From assembly GCA_026168455.1 (NCBI GenBank), contig CM047431.1, positions 56,784,539-56,848,538 of the forward strand: a stretch of 64,000 nt of DNA. Reading direction: 5' to 3'. The DNA is from Theocolax elegans. Its lineage: Eukaryota > Arthropoda > Insecta > Hymenoptera > Cerocephalidae. Shown piece by piece: positions 36,001 through 48,900 of this stretch. Numbering within the stretch: position 1 is the first letter of the stretch; every line of letters starts with the position of its first letter. The notes below the pieces were generated by a model, which was given only the letters and a program-made list of their open reading frames with translations, had not been told where the DNA came from and did no database searches. The translations under genes were made by a program, and so were the position numbers.

Positions 36001-38078
36001 GAATTTCTAATCTCAAGGTCAATGTCTTGTAAACTGTATGTCAATATTCAACTTGAAAAATTTGTAACTTCGACACGTTACTTCATCCATGAGTCTAAAA
36101 AAAGCTTGAAGCAGTACCTTTTAAACGATCTGTAGCTTGTAAATAACCTTCAATTCTGTAAAACCGCTACCAATATAGCTTATATAGCTGCCAATATAGC
36201 CTTATATAATTAGTAATTTGCGTTATTAATTTTAAATTAAATTAAAAAAAATATTTTTATCAACTGGAATACAAAATTTTGCATCAATTAAAAATATAGA
36301 AAATTATATTTTTTTATTTTGTTTAATTTTTTTAAAAACATTTTCTTCCAAAATTATTATATTGAACAAATCAATGAACTGACAACAGTTTTTGTTCATA
36401 ATAAGAAAATTCTGTTCAATTAGATTGAATTTTTTGCAACTGACATGAAAAACTTTTGATGGTATCAATTAAAAATATATAAAATTATCTTCTTTTTGCT
36501 TTTTCTTAGATTTTCTAAAAACATTTTCTTCTAAAAATATGGTTATTATTATGTTCTATTTCCACAATATATTTTTGAATATATTTGATCAATTATTTTC
36601 AGAGATACGAGCAATCAAACATTTTTTACAAAAATATGTAAGATATTTTGAGCTGAAAAACAATAGAGATCGAAGCTACCAAAACGACTATTTCCAAAAT
36701 TTAAAGTGGTTTAATTGCTTTTTATTTCCGAAAACGTTCGACATATAAACCAAAATTTTTTCACATTTTTATTAATTAAATCAAAACTAATCGATACATA
36801 TACACTTGACTGATTAATTTCCAAAATATAAAATATTTTAAAAAAATCATTTTTTTTAAATAACAAAAAAACTAATAGAGATAATTAGTCAATCCAAAAT
36901 CGAGCGGATAGATTTTTTTATTCTCTATAAAGTGCATTTGGTCCAATTAAAAAAATTAACAATATCAAAATTTTTGAAAAATAAATTTTGCATAAATCGC
37001 AAATTGTCTTTAAAAAAACTATTTGAGGAATAAATAACCAAAGTCTTTTCCGGAATACGGAAAATAAAAAGCAAACTATACACGCAAGCTGGGCGATATT
37101 GATCGAGTAGTTTCGAAAATACTGCAGTATACGTACACACACACATACATCTATACAGACATTTTCTAAAAACACCGTCTGACATGTACTTATAACATGT
37201 TAGGAACAAAATATACTTATAACATGTTTTTAGCGAGTGAAAAAATTTTAGTATTACAAAACTTCCGATATGTGGAAGCAAAAGTTATAATAATTTAAAG
37301 AAAAACATTTTTTTAGAAATTCAGATGGGAATTACCATATTAATTGTTGAAATTTTTTTAAATGGAGAAACAATAAACTTGAATCTACGTATAATTAAAC
37401 CACACGAATTTTTCATATAAGATGAATACTATTACCAGTTAATTAAAACATTCACCATACTCGTTTTGTATTTCACAATATAATATTACCAGTGAGTAAA
37501 GGTTACGACATTTTGTCAGGTCATTTCATCAGGGATACGCGGGCGTGTTTTACCTCGTAGACCGCAGAATCGTGATGAAAACTCATCAGTGTCGCGTATT
37601 TTTGTTATTTACTCGTGAAAACATGAGCGACGTATTGTCATAACTTGGTACACAATTCGGTTTCTCGAGATGAAAAACCACCGAGCTTATGCTAACGAGG
37701 ACGCGAGTTAATTAGCATTGTTCGAAATGAAATGTTGAATTAACCAAAGTCGATGATTAGAAAAGGGAATGTTAATGGGAAACTTTTTTCTCATCACCCG
37801 CGCGTATGGGATGCGTTCGAGAGACCCGAGAATTGAATAAAAAAAAATGTCCATACAAAATTGTAAGGATGCTTGAGCTTCTCTCCAAATGTGTCACAAT
37901 TTCCATTAAAAGATCTCGTGACGGAATGCAAATTGCAACTGAAAAGAAAGTAAACGAAATGTTCAACCTCCAACCTAAATGACCTTCATTATCACTTGTG
38001 AGACGTGTACGGAGTGCAAACAACGTTCTATCCCACGATGTGAATAATCAATCGCGTGAACCCAGGTACTTTTACGAT

Positions 38079-38498
38079 TAAGGATGTTCTATGGTTACGT
38101 CAAAGTTAACAGATTTTTATGAAATTGAAATATATTAATTGTAACAGTGAGAGAAATGTCCATGAAATTTTTCAATATTTTTTTCTGCACAAATTGTGAA
38201 GATATACAACATAGAAGTTGGCTTCTTATACAAAGGGTTCTTGTGTAAACTCGAAAAAAGATTTTAGAGTGCGATTGATGAAAAGTGTAGAGAATCTAAT
38301 AAATAACTAGAGACATTACAAGTGAATATAAATAAAGCGGCATGCAAAATTAGAACCCATGTCACCACGCAAAAGTTGAAGAAATTGATGAAAACATTAA
38401 CAAAAAGTCAAGTTCGTAGGCCGTGCGGGGAGCTGCGCGGAGAGAGGGGAGACTCCCTCTCTTCTCCGCACACAGCAAGGCACCATAGAACATCCTTA
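38079..38498. mobile_element. MITE with TA target duplication and AGGATGTTCTATGG ends
   Basis: The terminal inverted repeats AGGATGTTCTATGG (38081-38094) and CCATAGAACATCCT (38483-38496) are perfect over 14 bp, and TA lies outside each end, as for Tc1/mariner-type insertions. It is non-coding. Near the right end a GC-rich hairpin (about 38436-38471, arms of the GCGGAGAGAGGGGA type) stands out from the AT-rich body. Confidence 0.65.
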
Positions 38499-39188
38499 AA
38501 ACAGTCAGAAATCGATATATTAAAAATAATTTAATAATATTAAAATAACAATTACCAATGTTGTTCTAGATTTAACGTGCAGATAAACCATAGAATGGGA
38601 TTAGTCACTCAGTCGATTTGCGCATGGTTATATTTTCTTTCGTTTTTTTTCTTATCGAATTCGTCATCGAGTTTCCCTCGCATACGGTGTCGTTGCTACC
38701 GCGACGTTATGTAAGTGCCATTGTGAGAACTTTTTTGCCAGTACGAACGTTTCGTTTCGATCATTGTATACGCTCTTTCTTGCTTACAATTGAGCAAAAA
38801 ATTGTTGTGTACGAGTTATCTTTCTCTCTCCCGCCCCCCTTTTTTTTCTTCGTTACTTGAAACGTAATATGTTTTGTTTCGTTCAATATGTTACTCTAGA
38901 TGTAGTAATACAAATGTATATGTCATCATTTCAGGTAAAAATTTAGGAGGTTCCTATACCCGTTGTTAGAAATTCTTTTTAAAGGATAACTTATCACCGT
39001 GAATTGAATTTATGACTGTACTTTAGTGGACGCTAAATTCAATTTTTGGTTCTTCATTGAATTCTAAAAATATGCATGTGAATGGACTTGGCTTAAATTT
39101 GAAATATTGTCGTACAAAAGTGAGCTCTGCGAAACGCGTAGTACGAGAATTCGAAATATCTCTACACTTAACGTCAAAGAATTGTTAC

Positions 39189-39201
39189 ATGCATTTTTTA
39201 T
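39189..39201. repeat. Left target-site duplication of the Penelope-like element
   Basis: ATGCATTTTTTAT, repeated exactly at 41531-41543. Confidence 0.8.
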
Positions 39202-39229
39202 TCTCCATTTTTACACTCGTGATATGTAA

Positions 39230-39886
39230 TTTTGATGGGATTTTTCGATTGATTTAGCGAGTCAATATGCGTTATTAATTGCACAACGTTTCGGAGACTA
39301 TTTGTCTCCTTCTTCAGGTGCTGAAATTTTTATTAAAAATGTTAAGTTATTACAATGACCAAATATGCAATATTATAAGTTTCCATGTTCACAAATACCT
39401 TAAAAATATTATATTAGCATCTACTTAGATTTGTCGTTTAATTTACTATTCGTCATATTTCCAATGTATTGCACTACAAACATTATTTTACAATCAATTA
39501 TTAATACTATTACGTGTATAATAACAAAGTCAATTTATCAGAGTATACTCACAAAAATCAAAGGAATATGCAGACTATTTTTTCCTCTTTTTCATATTGT
39601 AAATATGTTAAAATAAATAAATAAATAAAATATGTATAAGGGACAAAACATCACACGAAGAATATCACAGCAATACTGACTAGTAGAGATTTTTTCTATG
39701 CGTTAGAATAAATCAAAGGATCAACAGTCGATAATACAGTAAAGCGCGAAAAATGTTTGAATTTAAAAATTAATAAAATTAGAAATTGAGGAAAAAACTT
39801 TTTGCTTAGATTAATTATTAATTTTGTTTAAATTTGTGAACCAATGTAGTATAAACAGATTGTAACTTATCAGTATCTTCTTTTTT
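39230..39886 (-). repeat. PLE left inverted arm (true 3' end)
   Basis: Contains the last codons of the endonuclease frame, the 3' UTR and the terminal hammerhead-like motif. It mirrors 40874-41530 about a centre near 40380. Confidence 0.9.
39264..39324 (-). ncRNA. Hammerhead-like motif, left arm
   Basis: Read on the - strand: CTGAAGA (39317-39311), a 6-bp stem GGAGAC/GTCTCC with a five-base loop, then GAAAC (39292-39288), and a CGTT...AACG pairing. This follows the hammerhead order CUGANGA - stem II - GAAA - stem III. Two departures, an extra A before stem II and C where the core expects U after stem III, make activity doubtful. Confidence 0.5.
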
Positions 39887-40872
39887 ATTAATTGGATTTT
39901 TTTGCAAATTAATGTGTATTGTTTCTGAAATAATTCTTTTTCTCCAATTGTTTTCCCTATCAAGAATACTTATATTGTCAAAATCAAAATTATGTCCTAA
40001 TTTATCAATGTGTTCATTAATAACACATTGTTTTTCATTTTTTAAGCTGTTTTTCTGGTGTTCTTTAATTCTAGTACAAACTGTTCTTTTTGTTTCTCCC
40101 ACATAAGATGCATCACAATCATTACATTGAATTCGGTAAACTACATTGGATTGTTCACTTTTTTCTGTTTTGTCTTTACCTCTGCGAATGTATTGATTAA
40201 AAGAATTGACAATTTTTGGTACAGTACGTATACTATATTTTTTAACTTTCTTTGAAATGCTCTCAAATAATTTAGGAATATAAGGTAATGACATAGACAT
40301 TCTCCTATCATTGTTATTGGCCAAGTTATTAACAACGTTATTATTATTATTTTTATGTTTTGTTTGTATACGTTTATGAACATTCTTATTAATAAATTTT
40401 ATAGGATAATTATTTTCCAATAACAAAGAATTTATTGATTCTATATTTTTTCTATGGAACTTTTTATGTGATAGTAAAATGGCCTTATCAACTAACGAAT
40501 ATACCATTGCTCTTTTTTGTGAAACTGGATGCTGTGATTTATAATTAAGAATTCTTCCAGAAAATGTTGGTTTGTGATACCAATCATGTATGATTTTCCC
40601 ATTATCATTAATTAATTTTAATTCTAAAAAATTAATAATTTTATCCTGTTCACATTCAAAAGTAAATTGTAGTTTTTTATTATAAGAATTAAATGTATTT
40701 ATAATTTCAAAAAGCTTATTCTTTGGTATAATGGTCAATATATCATCAACGTATCTGTAATAAATTAGGGGTTTGAAAGATAATTTTTTAATACATTCTT
40801 CCTCCAAATCAGTCATAACTATATCTGAAAAAATAGGAGAACATGGACTACCCATAGGTGTACCATGTACTT
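39818..40872 (-). CDS. PLE reverse transcriptase (C-terminal part) fused to GIY-YIG endonuclease
   Basis: The frame is open from the truncation point, reading FEVHGTPMGSPCSPIFSD, the RT segment just before the YxDD box; the first ATG gives 345 residues. YVDD, the catalytic aspartates of RT motif C, is at residues 35-38. The fingers and the motif A part of the palm are missing, so RT cannot be active. The C-terminal domain is a GIY-YIG nuclease: VVYRI at 238-242, SYVG at 250-253, Arg262 in TRIKEH and Glu311 in SETIHI, with CNDC at 244-247 as a possible metal site. In a full element this domain nicks the target DNA and the RT primes from the nick. The last codons lie in the left arm and are repeated in inverse orientation in the right arm. 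Confidence 0.88.
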
Positions 40873-40873
40873 C

Positions 40874-41530
40874 AAAAAAGAAGATACTGATAAGTTACAA
40901 TCTGTTTATACTACATTGGTTCACAAATTTAAACAAAATTAATAATTAATCTAAGCAAAAAGTTTTTTCCTCAATTTCTAATTTTATTAATTTTTAAATT
41001 CAAACATTTTTCGCGCTTTACTGTATTATCGACTGTTGATCCTTTGATTTATTCTAACGCATAGAAAAAATCTCTACTAGTCAGTATTGCTGTGATATTC
41101 TTCGTGTGATGTTTTGTCCCTTATACATATTTTATTTATTTATTTATTTTAACATATTTACAATATGAAAAAGAGGAAAAAATAGTCTGCATATTCCTTT
41201 GATTTTTGTGAGTATACTCTGATAAATTGACTTTGTTATTATACACGTAATAGTATTAATAATTGATTGTAAAATAATGTTTGTAGTGCAATACATTGGA
41301 AATATGACGAATAGTAAATTAAACGACAAATCTAAGTAGATGCTAATATAATATTTTTAAGGTATTTGTGAACATGGAAACTTATAATATTGCATATTTG
41401 GTCATTGTAATAACTTAACATTTTTAATAAAAATTTCAGCACCTGAAGAAGGAGACAAATAGTCTCCGAAACGTTGTGCAATTAATAACGCATATTGACT
41501 CGCTAAATCAATCGAAAAATCCCATCAAAA
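40874..41530 (+). repeat. PLE right inverted arm (5' partial copy)
   Basis: An inverted copy of 39230-39886, starting inside the endonuclease codons for KKEDTDKLQSVY. It joins the truncated RT at an A-rich microhomology (TTCAAAAAAG). Confidence 0.9.
41436..41496 (+). ncRNA. Hammerhead-like motif, right arm
   Basis: CTGAAGA at 41443-41449, stem GGAGAC/GTCTCC at 41451-41456 and 41462-41467, then GAAAC at 41468-41472. Same sequence as the left arm in the opposite orientation. Confidence 0.5.
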
Positions 41531-41543
41531 ATGCATTTTTTAT
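41531..41543. repeat. Right target-site duplication of the PLE
   Basis: ATGCATTTTTTAT directly follows the right arm. Confidence 0.8.
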
Positions 41544-44500
41544 ATTTGATTAATAAGGTCGATGTAATTGAATCAGAAAAACACTCTCTTCTTCAATGCA
41601 AAAACAATGTACTTTCTCCAGATTTGTCACGGAACAACGAAATAAATTCATTGACATGAACAACTAGATACAGATCTCGAGGAAATAACCCGAAGGAAAC
41701 ACCACAAAGAGAAAATGAAAATAAAGAGAAAAAGAATGGTAGAATTTCACTCGAAATCAAGTGTAGGGTATAAGGCAGTCGAAGCTCTTTTCCGGTCGGT
41801 ACGGAAATCGACACGGCACGGTTCCGGGTAACGGGTCTCGAGGGTCCGCTGCATCACCTGGTTTACGAGCCAAAGGGGGCGACGCGGACGCATCAGCATC
41901 CGAGGCTCTCTCTTTCTTCGGCATCCCTTGGAGAAATCAGCGCCAAGGAACCAAAGGTGTCCCAGTCACGCGAGACTCTTGACCGAGTGCCCGAGCTCGA
42001 GTTTAGCTAGTCCTCTCCTTCACTTTGACTTATCGTCATTCCGATCTTCTCCTTTATGCAACCAATTCGATGAAATATAGGCAACTTACCTAGATTTGTA
42101 GGGTCACCATCACCCCCTTCTCATTCCTAGGAATATACTCTCACATAGACAGTTGAACGATTCTTCTAACAAATCCGACGAATATATGCGATTTTGAAAA
42201 TCTTTTTGAACGTTTAAACGGGAAGACGAAATTTTCTTGAAATTAATTAGTTTAACATACACAAAGTGAGTTATAAAAAAAGTGAATACGGCACGTCAAT
42301 CGACACCCGAGCAAAAGTTAAACACACCCAGGTAAAATTAGGTTAATTAAAACCTCTCCACGAGCGCAAATTCATTTTGCCGCTTAGATTCAAAAGTCAA
42401 ACATTCAAATTTGCTTAATGCACGTATTTGCAATGTCCGAGGGAGAATTCTAACGCCGTTTCGTGCATTAAACATACTCCCGCCCCAGCGAATTTTCGTT
42501 CCTATACGAAAAAGGTTTGAAATGCGTTTGATCAGCGATGCCAGTGACTTTGCCTTTGCCGTAATTGCGATATATAAATCGTTAGTGACCCAATCGTCAA
42601 AGTATTCTTTTGTCATCGATAATATAAGATATTTTTTCAAATTAATGAAAACAATTCGTTGAAAAAGTACTAAGATCTACATATCCTTGACTTTTAATTC
42701 GAAACGGGAGATCGCATTAGTCTCGAATACCAGTAAAGATTAATCCCAGCATTATTCGAATTCATACTAGCGTAATCCGTAGATGTGAGGTAAAATCCCA
42801 TCAAAATCCAGTATTAATAGTGAAAAGGTACGTTAAACCAACCCTCGCGTTTGATCCGAGGGCATCGGTAACACGAGGATTCCCTCGCAATATTCGGGAG
42901 TCATATCGCAGAGGATCCTAACGTTAGCCGTGGACTATTAGGAAGCGTTGGACTACCGGGTAATCATACCGCGAGGTGAATAGATAACGACCAGTCCACC
43001 GAGCAAACGGAATAGTAATCAGGGATCAACAACCCCTGGCGTTGTTATTATTGACTTGACCTAACAGGTGTCCAGGTCCCTTTAATCACGAATTTCGGTA
43101 CCTAAATGTTCAATGGGAACGATAAGGATCTTTACGTTCCAAAGGAGACGGATGGACGAATGTACGCGCCGATCGATCATACGATGTGTCACCGCCAGGG
43201 TATTCGAGAGTTTAAGGCATTATAGATCGTTGGCTGAGCTTTCCTTATATTATTATAGCTAAACTATCCGATGGATGAACCAAAATATTTTTATACTTTG
43301 AATCTCCCAAATTACTCTTAATTATTAGGTACATCGGAAATAATGCAATTTTTATTTAAAACGAAAACGTGTTAACGAAACGTTGCGAGCGAATAAAGCA
43401 AACAAATCCTCATAAATATTTAACCTACCAATCAATCCCATCCCCCGGACACAATATGTATATATGAAGACAGATAACAAATTTATGGGGATTAACAAAG
43501 ATTGATGTGAGTTGCATCAGAATCACATTACCGATTTAAAATATAATTAGATTTATCTGACGTCCACCGGAAATTGATAGAAACAAATTAATGTTAATAT
43601 TCCATTGAATAACAGATACCAGAACTTAGATAATGATAGTTTGTATTTGATTTGCAAACTGTTCAGATAAACGGTGCACGTCGTAATCATTTAATACATC
43701 AGGAAATGTGATAAATACATAAAAATAATCTAATAATAAAACTAATTTGAATAAAATTTAAGTAAACCGGTTGGTCCTACGTTGAGCATTTGATAATGTA
43801 ATTTAAAAAAAGTGATTTACATCGTAAACTAAATAATTGATAACCAAATACTTGAACTATATTTTATATCCAGGAAGTACCTGAAACCACGATAAATGTA
43901 AAATTACATCACAAGTAGACTATCGTTTTCAGTAGAACATACTCGTTTGGTAGGTAAGTGAATTATATCTTCTTAAAATATCGATCGTAATGATTGATTG
44001 GTAAGGTAAAATTGTCCACGGAGACCAAAACTGTTCGGTAACCTACGAAATCTCGGAAAGACACGAAGAGTGTTTATTTAACGAACTATGCAAATCCGAT
44101 TAGGACAAAGCCGCTAAAGTGTTACGGGGACTCTGGTTCACTCTCTTTCTCTTTCTCTCCGTATTCCTCTGGGTAATCGCTCGAGATGTTAATCGAGGCT
44201 CCAAGGCCATACTAACGACCCGCATAATTAAAGATCTTTTCAAGATCAGGCTCGCCCGTGACCATTCATACAAACAAAAGAAAAAGTAATGCTGCGGAAT
44301 CACGCGAAACGAGACACTGTTTTGTATATATATATCGAGACGAATGAAACGCGTATCAGTCATTCGATTAGCATAATGATTAATTTCATTTCATTGAACG
44401 CGATATCCATCTTACCTATTTCGTTATGATATATCATTTAGGTGATTAACATCATTATCTACGTTTTATATTGTATCACGGTGAATAGAGTTTGTCAATT

Positions 44501-45893
44501 ATAAAAGCTGTTTCGCGCGGATCTCTTGCGCGCAATTTTTTCTTTATTTTTAACGTGGGAGGTTGTGGGTTTTGGTATCTAATGCTCGGGTTGCGCAAGT
44601 TTCCTGGTTTTTGTCGTGCGTTCAAAGTGAATTTTAAATTAATCCAGCGAAATCGTTGTTTATCTCGGGTTACTGCGGGTATTTAACATTTTAATTTTTA
44701 CCAACAGGCTAGTCGATTTTAATTGCAATAAATCTAGCGAAATAATAGGCATTATTTAAACGATTCTCGTATAACTATTCTTTTTTTCCTTTTACAATTT
44801 CCGGTGCTGAGTTGCGAATTAAAAATTTATAAAAATTAATAATTGATACTTATTACTGCTTGTAATTCAGCACCTCTCGCTTGTCTGATTTAAATAAAAA
44901 AAAATAGAACAATAGCCTGTAAGGAAACAATTATGAAATGAAAAAAAAAAATAAGCTCGAATAAATGATAAATGAAAATAAATTACTAAGCCACGTATAT
45001 ATCAACGATACGTCCAATTTAATATCCATTATAATTATAAAAGAAACGAACACCTTTATTCATCTCAACGTCTAATAAAAAAAAGTATAACTCGACGATT
45101 AAGATTACTCCGAAATGAGCCATCCCATTGAACGAAAAGGTTACGTAGCATTAACAACCGCATCGGAAAAAAGGAGACTCGTTTCACATTATTATAGTTT
45201 AATCCGAGTGATCACTCGATACCTAAATTACCTTGACTCTCCGGGAGTACATCTAGAAATGTGTTTAGGCAAAGTCATCGTAACATCGTGTCTCCGAGAC
45301 GCCGAGTGTTTCTGAGTCTCATGACATAATCCGATTACGTGAGAATCGTAACAGGTGAGGTATTTTTTTGCTTCTCCGTATTAACCATTTATATTCGAAT
45401 TACCGAGGATAAAATAATAAAGAACCGTGATTCGAACACGATATGAATAGTTAATTCGTTGATTAGACCGATTACCAAAGTTTGTTATTAAATACCGGAG
45501 TACTTCCGGTTATTCGTTTGGGGGCATGAACGTAAATATAATAAAATTATTGTACAATTCGAATTGTAGATTTACGTAACACCGCGCTAAGACTTTCCAT
45601 TTGCGATTATGTTTCCTAAAAACGGTGAAATAATATTGCATTATGTAAACGGGATTGATTAACTAATCACTTACGTGTTCTGTTTGCTCAATTATCGGTT
45701 TCTTACAGGATAGACGGTAGGTATGGGAGTTTTCAAGGAGTATGGAATATTTGGTTTATCTCGATGGTTATTTTGACACACCGTATACTTATCTGTTTTG
45801 TACAAGGTATTGATTTAGGTCTTTAAGTCTACTTCATTAAAATAATTTTATGGAAAACGAAAATTTTTTATTACTACGAAGGATGAGTTGTTG

Positions 45894-45894
<1 letters not shown>
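41544..45894. other. Non-coding stretch with GC-richer blocks
   Basis: Blocks at about 41780-42010 and 42840-43200 are clearly richer in GC and CpG than their surroundings and hold CACCTG/CAGGTG E-box hexamers (near 41852 and 43067). They may be conserved regulatory DNA. No exon is convincing. Confidence 0.4.

Positions 45895-45975
<81 letters not shown>
45895..45975. repeat. Compound (AC)24-(AT)16 microsatellite
   Basis: An AC tract of 48 bp passes directly into an AT tract of about 33 bp. Confidence 0.95.
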
Positions 45976-45977
<2 letters not shown>

Positions 45978-48900
45978 TACGATAACGATGTAAACAACAA
46001 AATTACTTTTAAAAAACAATAATTTTTGTAGAGTTTAGTAAACATCAACGACCGTGACAATGTTCTTATTCGGTACGGGATATACATATCTATTTACATC
46101 GCGAGCAAGGAAATTAAAATCCAAATCACGATCAAGTATGAAAGAAATACAAGTTCTCTCTTACATAAAGAGAGCGAAAAAAAGAAGAAAAAAGTCATCT
46201 CGAAACCTCGAATCGTCGATTCAGCACACCCATATAAATCGAGTTGCGCGATCGCAAGGGCAAAGACAACGTTCCACCTTTTCCGCGGGTCCAATTGCGC
46301 GAGACCTTGTTCGCGCACCTTGGACCGCTACAAGTCCTTTATCGGCGTGGCCTGGTTTTAAGGTCGACTCTCCAAACGCGTGTCTCGTTTTTCTTTCTCT
46401 CTCCGCTTCTTTTTTTTGGTTTCTCTATACGTGTGTAGACGACGACGCGACGTCACCTTGATTGCGAATTTATATCTCATCGTGGGTGGTTTTCGAGATG
46501 CGACATTTCGTGAATATATACGTACATTTTAGTTTTTAATTTATATCTGTCGAATATTCATTGTTTCGGCGTACACCTACGTGTTCCGAGTGTTCATTTT
46601 TTTTTTATTTCAGTTGTAATAAGTAGAGAGTTAAATTTTAAAAATAAATAAATTTTGAAAAAAACGAAATATCCTACTTACGTCTGTATTTTAATGGTTT
46701 TACATTTAAATCTAATGTAAAATTCACACTACCTACGTATTATCATAATACATTGAACAAAACCGAATTGCTAAAAGGTTAAAAGCAAAGATTTCCAGTC
46801 CTTTTCTTTTCTCATCAATATGTATCAAAGTCCATCAACGTTGGCGCGTCTTAAATTGTTAATACAGTTTTTAAGATTTTATATAAGGACAAAAAGAAAT
46901 GTAATAATTGACTAGGCTCTATGCAAAAAGAAACCTTTTATTAACACATTTTAATTCGATCATCTGAAATTACTCCGAGATAACCTCGAATATCTATTTA
47001 CTAATTCCATACATTAAAAACTGAACTTGAACTTGTCACAAACAATAATTTATGGAAATATATGAAACGAATTAAGTTCAATATGATAATTCAATATCTA
47101 TATTTAAATCAAATTTAATATGGTTATACGTAACAAAATGTATTAAGATTCGTAAATTGTTGAATGATTAATAAGACATGTAAACGAGCGCTTTGTATTA
47201 TCTAAAATGAAGCAGATTTTTTTTAAAACGAATAGTACGATATCACAAAAAGTATTAAAATATACCAAAATTCTTATTGGGAAGTACCTAACAAGTACAA
47301 AATAATAGATTGGAGAAAGGTGGCAACCAAAATCCGCAGTTGCGCAAGGACGAAATCTGCGATTTTTCCGTCAATCAAAGTGCCCTCGTCGATCAGTAGT
47401 CACGTCGTCAGGATTGCAAACGTGAGTGACGGGTAGCGCGAGAAAATAACGACGTTATCCGGAAACCGATGCCTTTCTTCCGCGATTTTTTACCACTCCG
47501 AGAATTGGATTAAGCAGGTGGATTACGAACGATCCCGAATTTCATTCGTTACTTACTGCTAGGTTTATCAATTTTTCTTTTATTTTATTTATTTATTTAT
47601 TTTTTGTTGATGATAGACTGAATTAATTTGTTTTTATTTGTATTTTCAATCGTCTTTAGTCATTGATGTAAATAAACGGAATTATTATTCAATAATGGTA
47701 AAATAAATTTACGGAAAATGAAAATTGAAATCTCAAAGAGCTTTCAATAGCATTTATAAAAAATTCAATAGACCAAGTTAAAAAAATATTGCATGTAAAA
47801 TATTGTTGGATAAATATACATTTTAATTTTCGCTTGAATAAAAAATTTCACTTTATAAAAAAAAACTAATTGTATAGGTATATGTCGATCTATTTGATTG
47901 TTGTAATAGATAGAAATTTTAATATTCAAATTAATTCACTGGGATAAATATTAAGTCTTCATTTAATAATGAAAGTGCAAACTATCGGAATAAATAAAAT
48001 AAATATACATTATACGAAAATTCACTACTTATTTGTATTTCAACAATTTGTATATCCATTACTAAATAATACAGTAATTATTAATATTTTTCTTCATTTT
48101 TCAACAAATATTTCTAAAATAAATATTTAATCTCTACGTATTGCAATCTAAATGTGAAACAGCTGTCGATGTGTAATTTAAAATAAAAAATGACTAAAAA
48201 TATTGTTTCGAGTCCTTCTTACTATATAACAATGAAATTGGATGGGAAAGGCATTGCGTGAAATGATTCATTCGTATAGATTGATCTCCTTCGAGAATAA
48301 TAAGAAAAACCTTCTACTTAACTGTTATTACAATGCATTTTACTATTTGAAATTTTCTTGAGAATTTTTATGATTAATTTTTTAATGAATCAGTAATAAT
48401 CAATAATACGAGAATAAGTGCAGGAATTACTTTTAAATGAATCATTAGCTTGAGCGTTAAAAACTTAGTTCAACATGAATTTAATATTTCTATTGTTGTT
48501 ACACGGAGGTGAAGGTTCATTTTTATACATTAAAGTTTCCACTTGGGAAAAGATTGCTTTATTTCTTTGTAAACAGTAAATGTTATTATTATCCACCTAA
48601 TGTCATCTATTTTTTCTTTCAACGTTTCTATTTATACATAAATGCAGATAGTATTAGGTGTAGAAGATATAAACCGAAACCATGATCAGAAGCGTATGGT
48701 ATCGTCAAAAATGAAAATTGTTTGTATTGACTAGATATTCATCTATTGTCTCCTACGTATATCAATGAAAAAAGGAAAAACATACACGTAAATTTATAGT
48801 CCATTTAAAGCGTCGACGAGAAGATCTAAAGTCGAACGACGACAGCTGATAGATGTTGATACGCGTCACATAAACATTCAGCCTATACAAGATGAGTTTT

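Larger units (their letters stand above)
30472..38078. other. AT-rich non-coding stretch, no gene seen
   Basis: No frame here looks protein-coding. It contains a GA/G-run repeat at 31926-31956, a C-rich tract at 33034-33052, a GC-richer block at about 34280-34500, and a weak duplication at 36259-36540 in which an AAAAACATTTTCTTC-containing segment of about 100 bp recurs after about 180 bp. Confidence 0.5.
39202..41530 (-). mobile_element. Penelope-like retroelement (PLE), 5'-truncated, with inverted arms
   Basis: On the - strand the order is: an inverted partial copy of the element's own 3' end (41530-40874), the truncated RT-endonuclease frame (to 39818), the 3' UTR (to 39230), and a 28-bp extension (39229-39202). 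Arms 39230-39886 and 40874-41530 are inverted copies of 657 bp that appear nearly or fully identical. A 13-bp target duplication flanks the whole, directly at the right end and outside the 28-bp extension at the left. An inverted partial copy plus a short one-sided extension is known for Penelope-like elements. The near identity of the arms suggests a recent insertion. Confidence 0.88.

Noticed and set aside
39431..39616. 61-codon frame repeated at 41144-41329 with the same protein
   Set aside because: The identity comes from the two inverted PLE arms; it lies in the 3' UTR of the element and is not a conserved gene.
45837..46087. Frames with Val-Cys and Ile-Tyr repeats
   Set aside because: They are translations of the compound (AC)(AT) microsatellite.
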